Shown in pieces: positions 6,543 to 8,435 of a stretch of DNA of 8,435 nt (its first letter is position 1; every line of letters starts with the position of its first letter). Both the position numbers and the translations under genes were made by a program. Source of the stretch: Woeseia sp964560775 (lineage in GTDB: Bacteria; Pseudomonadota; Gammaproteobacteria; Steroidobacterales; Woeseiaceae); the NCBI GenBank assembly GCA_964560775.1, contig CAZLNH010000092.1, positions 1 through 8,435 on the forward strand. The letters run 5' to 3'. The notes beneath the pieces were generated by a model, which was not told where the DNA came from, made no database searches, and was given only the letters and a program-made list of their open reading frames with translations.

Positions 6543-6866
6543 CTAGAACGGCAGTTTCATGCCCGGCGGCAGGTTCATGCCGGACGCCATACCCGAGAAC
6601 TTCTCCTGTACAGTCTCTTCGACGCGCCGGACGGCATCATTGAATGCAGCGATGATGAGGTCTTCCAGCATGTCCTTGTCGTCGCCCAGCAGTGAACTGT
6701 CGATATCGAGGCCCTGTACTTCGTGACGGCAGGTCATCGTGATCTTTACCATGCCGGCGCCGGATTCACCCGTTACCGTCAGGCGCGCCATTTCCTCCTG
6801 CGCTTTCTGCATGTCGGCCTGCATCTTTTGCGCCTGCTTCATCAGCTGGCCAATCCCACCTTTCAT
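6543..6866 (-). CDS. ybaB: YbaB/EbfC-family nucleoid-associated protein
   Basis: This 107-residue protein is a typical YbaB/EbfC family member (E. coli YbaB is 109). Family members are homodimeric DNA-binding proteins of the nucleoid; a role linked to RecR/DnaX is suggested mainly by conserved gene order. Visible features are the N-terminal MKGGIGQLMKQAQKMQ helix, the long amphipathic helix to about residue 27, the VTGESGAGMVKITMTC beta segment (31-46), the DKDMLEDLIIAAFNDAVRR helix (63-81) and a Met/Gly/Pro-rich tail (GMASGMNLPPGMKLPF). The ATG at 6866 overlaps the dnaX stop as ATGA and has a strong AGGAG 6 nt upstream. Confidence 0.96.
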   Translation of the reverse strand: MKGGIGQLMKQAQKMQADMQKAQEEMARLTVTGESGAGMVKITMTCRHEVQGLDIDSSLLGDDKDMLEDLIIAAFNDAVRRVEETVQEKFSGMASGMNLPPGMKLPF

Positions 6867-8435
6867 TGATCACTCCTGATGTTCTGTGAACTGCCTTTGA
6901 CCGCTTCCACTGAGTCCGCGTTCAATGTTGCGCCAAACATATCCTTCAGGGCGCGGACATTGGGGTCCGACTCCAGCGACTCGCGCGCGGCGGCGACTTT
7001 TTCATCAGCCTTGCGCGCCTGCTCCTGAAGCGGAGTTTCGCTGCTCGCCGTGCCGATGACTATCTCAACACGCAACCTCTCGCCAAAATGCTGCGACAGG
7101 GCTTTGCCAATCGCATCCTGGCGCGACCGGGTCAGCATCGTGTCCGACCGGCCGTCCAGAGACAGGTGCACGGTATCACCGTCCCGGCGCAGGAAGGCGC
7201 AATTGCTCGCCAGCAGCCGGGTCAATCCGGACAATCCCAACTCGTCGATCAGTGCCGACCAGTCGGGCGTCTGCCAGGCTGCCTTGGCGGACACGGGCGG
7301 TGCGGCAGACGCTGGCGGTACGGCGGAAGCCTGCGCCTGCGCGCCGCGCGCCGGTTCCGCCCGGGACGGCGTTCGCGCGCGCCCTTGTGGCGGCGCCGCC
7401 GGGGCCACCGGCGCATCCGCCGGCCGGAACGCCAGCATGCGCAACAACGTCATTTCCGTGCCGCTGCGCGGATCCGGGGCGAGGTGCAGGTCACGCCGCC
7501 CGAGCAAGGCCGTCTGGTAGAAGAGCTGAACATCTTCCGCGGACATGCGTTCCGCAAAATCCTTCAGCTGCCGCTCGTCTAGTTCGTCGTGCAGGTCGCT
7601 CGCGCCGATCATCTGGTACACGGCAATACGCTGCAGCATCCGCGCCATGTCATCCAGCAGGCGCCCGTAATCCGGAAATTGCTCGTCGATGGCGGCAATC
7701 GCCTGCAGCAGGCCGGCGCCGTCCCCGTCCGCAAGCAGTGACAGCAGCCCGGTGACGTGCTCACGGTCGATCGTGCCCAGCATAGTCGCAACAGCGGCGG
7801 ATTCCACCGCTCCGCCGCAATAGGCAATGGCCTGGTCGAGCAGGCTCAGTGCATCCCGCAGGCTGCCGTCCGCGGCGCGCGCGATCATCGCCAGCGATTC
7901 CGTGTCAGCCTCAACACTTTCCTCGCCGCAGATAAACTCAAGCCGCTCGCGGATCAGGTCGGGCGTCAGCCGTTTCAGGTTGAACTGCAGGCAGCGCGAC
8001 AACACCGTGACCGGCAGCTTCTGCGGATCGGTGGTTGCGAGCAGGAACTTGACGTGCGGAGGCGGCTCTTCAAGCGTCTTCAACAGCGCGTTAAAGGAAC
8101 TCTTTGACAACATGTGCACTTCGTCGATCAGGTAGACCTTGAAGCGGCCGCGGGCCGGTGCGTACTGCACGTTATCGAGCAGTTCCCGTGTGTCGTCGAC
8201 CTTGGTCTTCGACGCGGCATCAACCTCGATCAGGTCCACAAAGCGTCCCTGGTCGATCTCCTGGCAGGCGCTGCACTCGCCGCACGGCGTTGCCGTAATG
8301 CCGTTGTCGCAGTTCAGGCACTTGGCCAGGATGCGGGCAATCGTCGTCTTGCCGACGCCGCGGGTACCGGCGAACAGGTACGCATGGTGCAGGCGCTCGC
8401 TGTCCAGCGCATTGCTCAGCGCTTTGAGCACATGC
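6863..8435 (-). CDS. dnaX: DNA polymerase III tau subunit (clamp loader), 5'-truncated by window edge
   Basis: DnaX is the ATPase of the clamp loader that places the beta clamp on primed DNA and, as tau, tethers the polymerase core. 523 residues are visible and about 22 N-terminal ones are missing: the edge codon is the His of a GQEHV-type motif, so the GTG at 8431 is not a start. Numbered from that GTG, Walker A GTRGVGKT is at 22-29, the zinc Cys are C41, C50, C53 and C56 (E. coli C64-C79 less 23), Walker B LIDEVH at 101-106, sensor 1 LLATTDPQKLP at 130-140, the SRC arginine finger at 145-147, and sensor 2 GSLRDALSLLDQ at 189-200. The collar ends near 336. A Pro/Ala linker (about 337-386) leads to a tau domain V (about 387-512) that should bind polymerase alpha. 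At about 545 residues it is shorter than E. coli tau (643). No A AAA AAG slippery heptamer is seen. Confidence 0.97.
   Translation of the reverse strand, partial: HVLKALSNALDSERLHHAYLFAGTRGVGKTTIARILAKCLNCDNGITATPCGECSACQEIDQGRFVDLIEVDAASKTKVDDTRELLDNVQYAPARGRFKVYLIDEVHMLSKSSFNALLKTLEEPPPHVKFLLATTDPQKLPVTVLSRCLQFNLKRLTPDLIRERLEFICGEESVEADTESLAMIARAADGSLRDALSLLDQAIAYCGGAVESAAVATMLGTIDREHVTGLLSLLADGDGAGLLQAIAAIDEQFPDYGRLLDDMARMLQRIAVYQMIGASDLHDELDERQLKDFAERMSAEDVQLFYQTALLGRRDLHLAPDPRSGTEMTLLRMLAFRPADAPVAPAAPPQGRARTPSRAEPARGAQAQASAVPPASAAPPVSAKAAWQTPDWSALIDELGLSGLTRLLASNCAFLRRDGDTVHLSLDGRSDTMLTRSRQDAIGKALSQHFGERLRVEIVIGTASSETPLQEQARKADEKVAAARESLESDPNVRALKDMFGATLNADSVEAVKGSSQNIRSDQ
6873..6877 (-). 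promoter_or_regulatory. Ribosome binding site of ybaB, inside the dnaX 3' end
   Basis: AGGAG on the minus strand, 6 nt before the ybaB ATG at 6866 and within the last codons of dnaX. Together with the ATGA overlap it points to efficient re-initiation after dnaX translation. Confidence 0.75.

Noticed and set aside
7088..7582. Arg/Ala-rich plus-strand open frames opposite dnaX
   Set aside because: They are GC-skew shadows of the dnaX linker and domain V; no recognisable protein family.
1..8435. tRNA, rRNA, CRISPR array, phage or defence genes
   Set aside because: Looked for on both strands and not seen; every substantial coding region is a recognised core family or DUF938.

Overview
The window is GC-rich bacterial chromosome carrying core genes typical of a gammaproteobacterium. 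Supporting signs are the dnaX-ybaB-recR cluster, oligoribonuclease divergent from the ribosome GTPase rsgA (an arrangement also found in E. coli), a YgiM-like SH3/coiled-coil membrane protein, and a PEP synthase that aligns with the E. coli enzyme without gaps at its catalytic residues. Genus cannot be fixed from this sequence; an environmental or marine gammaproteobacterium is my guess. Both ends cut through genes.

Layout. 1-2132 (+): PEP synthase ppsA, missing about 83 N-terminal residues. 2133-2237: short convergent gap with no convincing terminator. 2238-2915 (-): YgiM-like SH3b protein. 2916-3164: gap holding that gene's promoter candidate and a 157-bp inverted-repeat element (3007-3163) that stops one base short of the next gene's stop codon. 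3165-3779 (-): DUF938/METTL26-like methyltransferase, translationally coupled by an ATGA overlap to orn (3776-4354, -). 4355-4463: divergent regulatory gap with a triplicated 15-bp repeat. 4464-5372 (+): rsgA. 5373-5533: convergent gap dominated by a second, unrelated long hairpin (5401-5496) that looks like a REPIN, i.e. two REP-like units in inverted orientation. 5534-8435 (-): probable operon dnaX (cut at its 5' end) > ybaB > recR > HIT/hinT-like.

How the genes relate. The right-hand operon covers replication and repair: clamp-loader subunit, nucleoid-associated protein and RecFOR recombination mediator, with a nucleotide-hydrolase passenger at the end. The central divergent pair serves RNA turnover (Orn clears 2-5-mer RNA, including pGpG) and 30S maturation (RsgA). 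PpsA feeds gluconeogenesis.

No defence system, CRISPR array, prophage, integrase, tRNA or rRNA was seen. The only accessory material is the two palindromic intergenic elements and the tandem repeat. They are the most novel part of the window; the protein genes are conventional.
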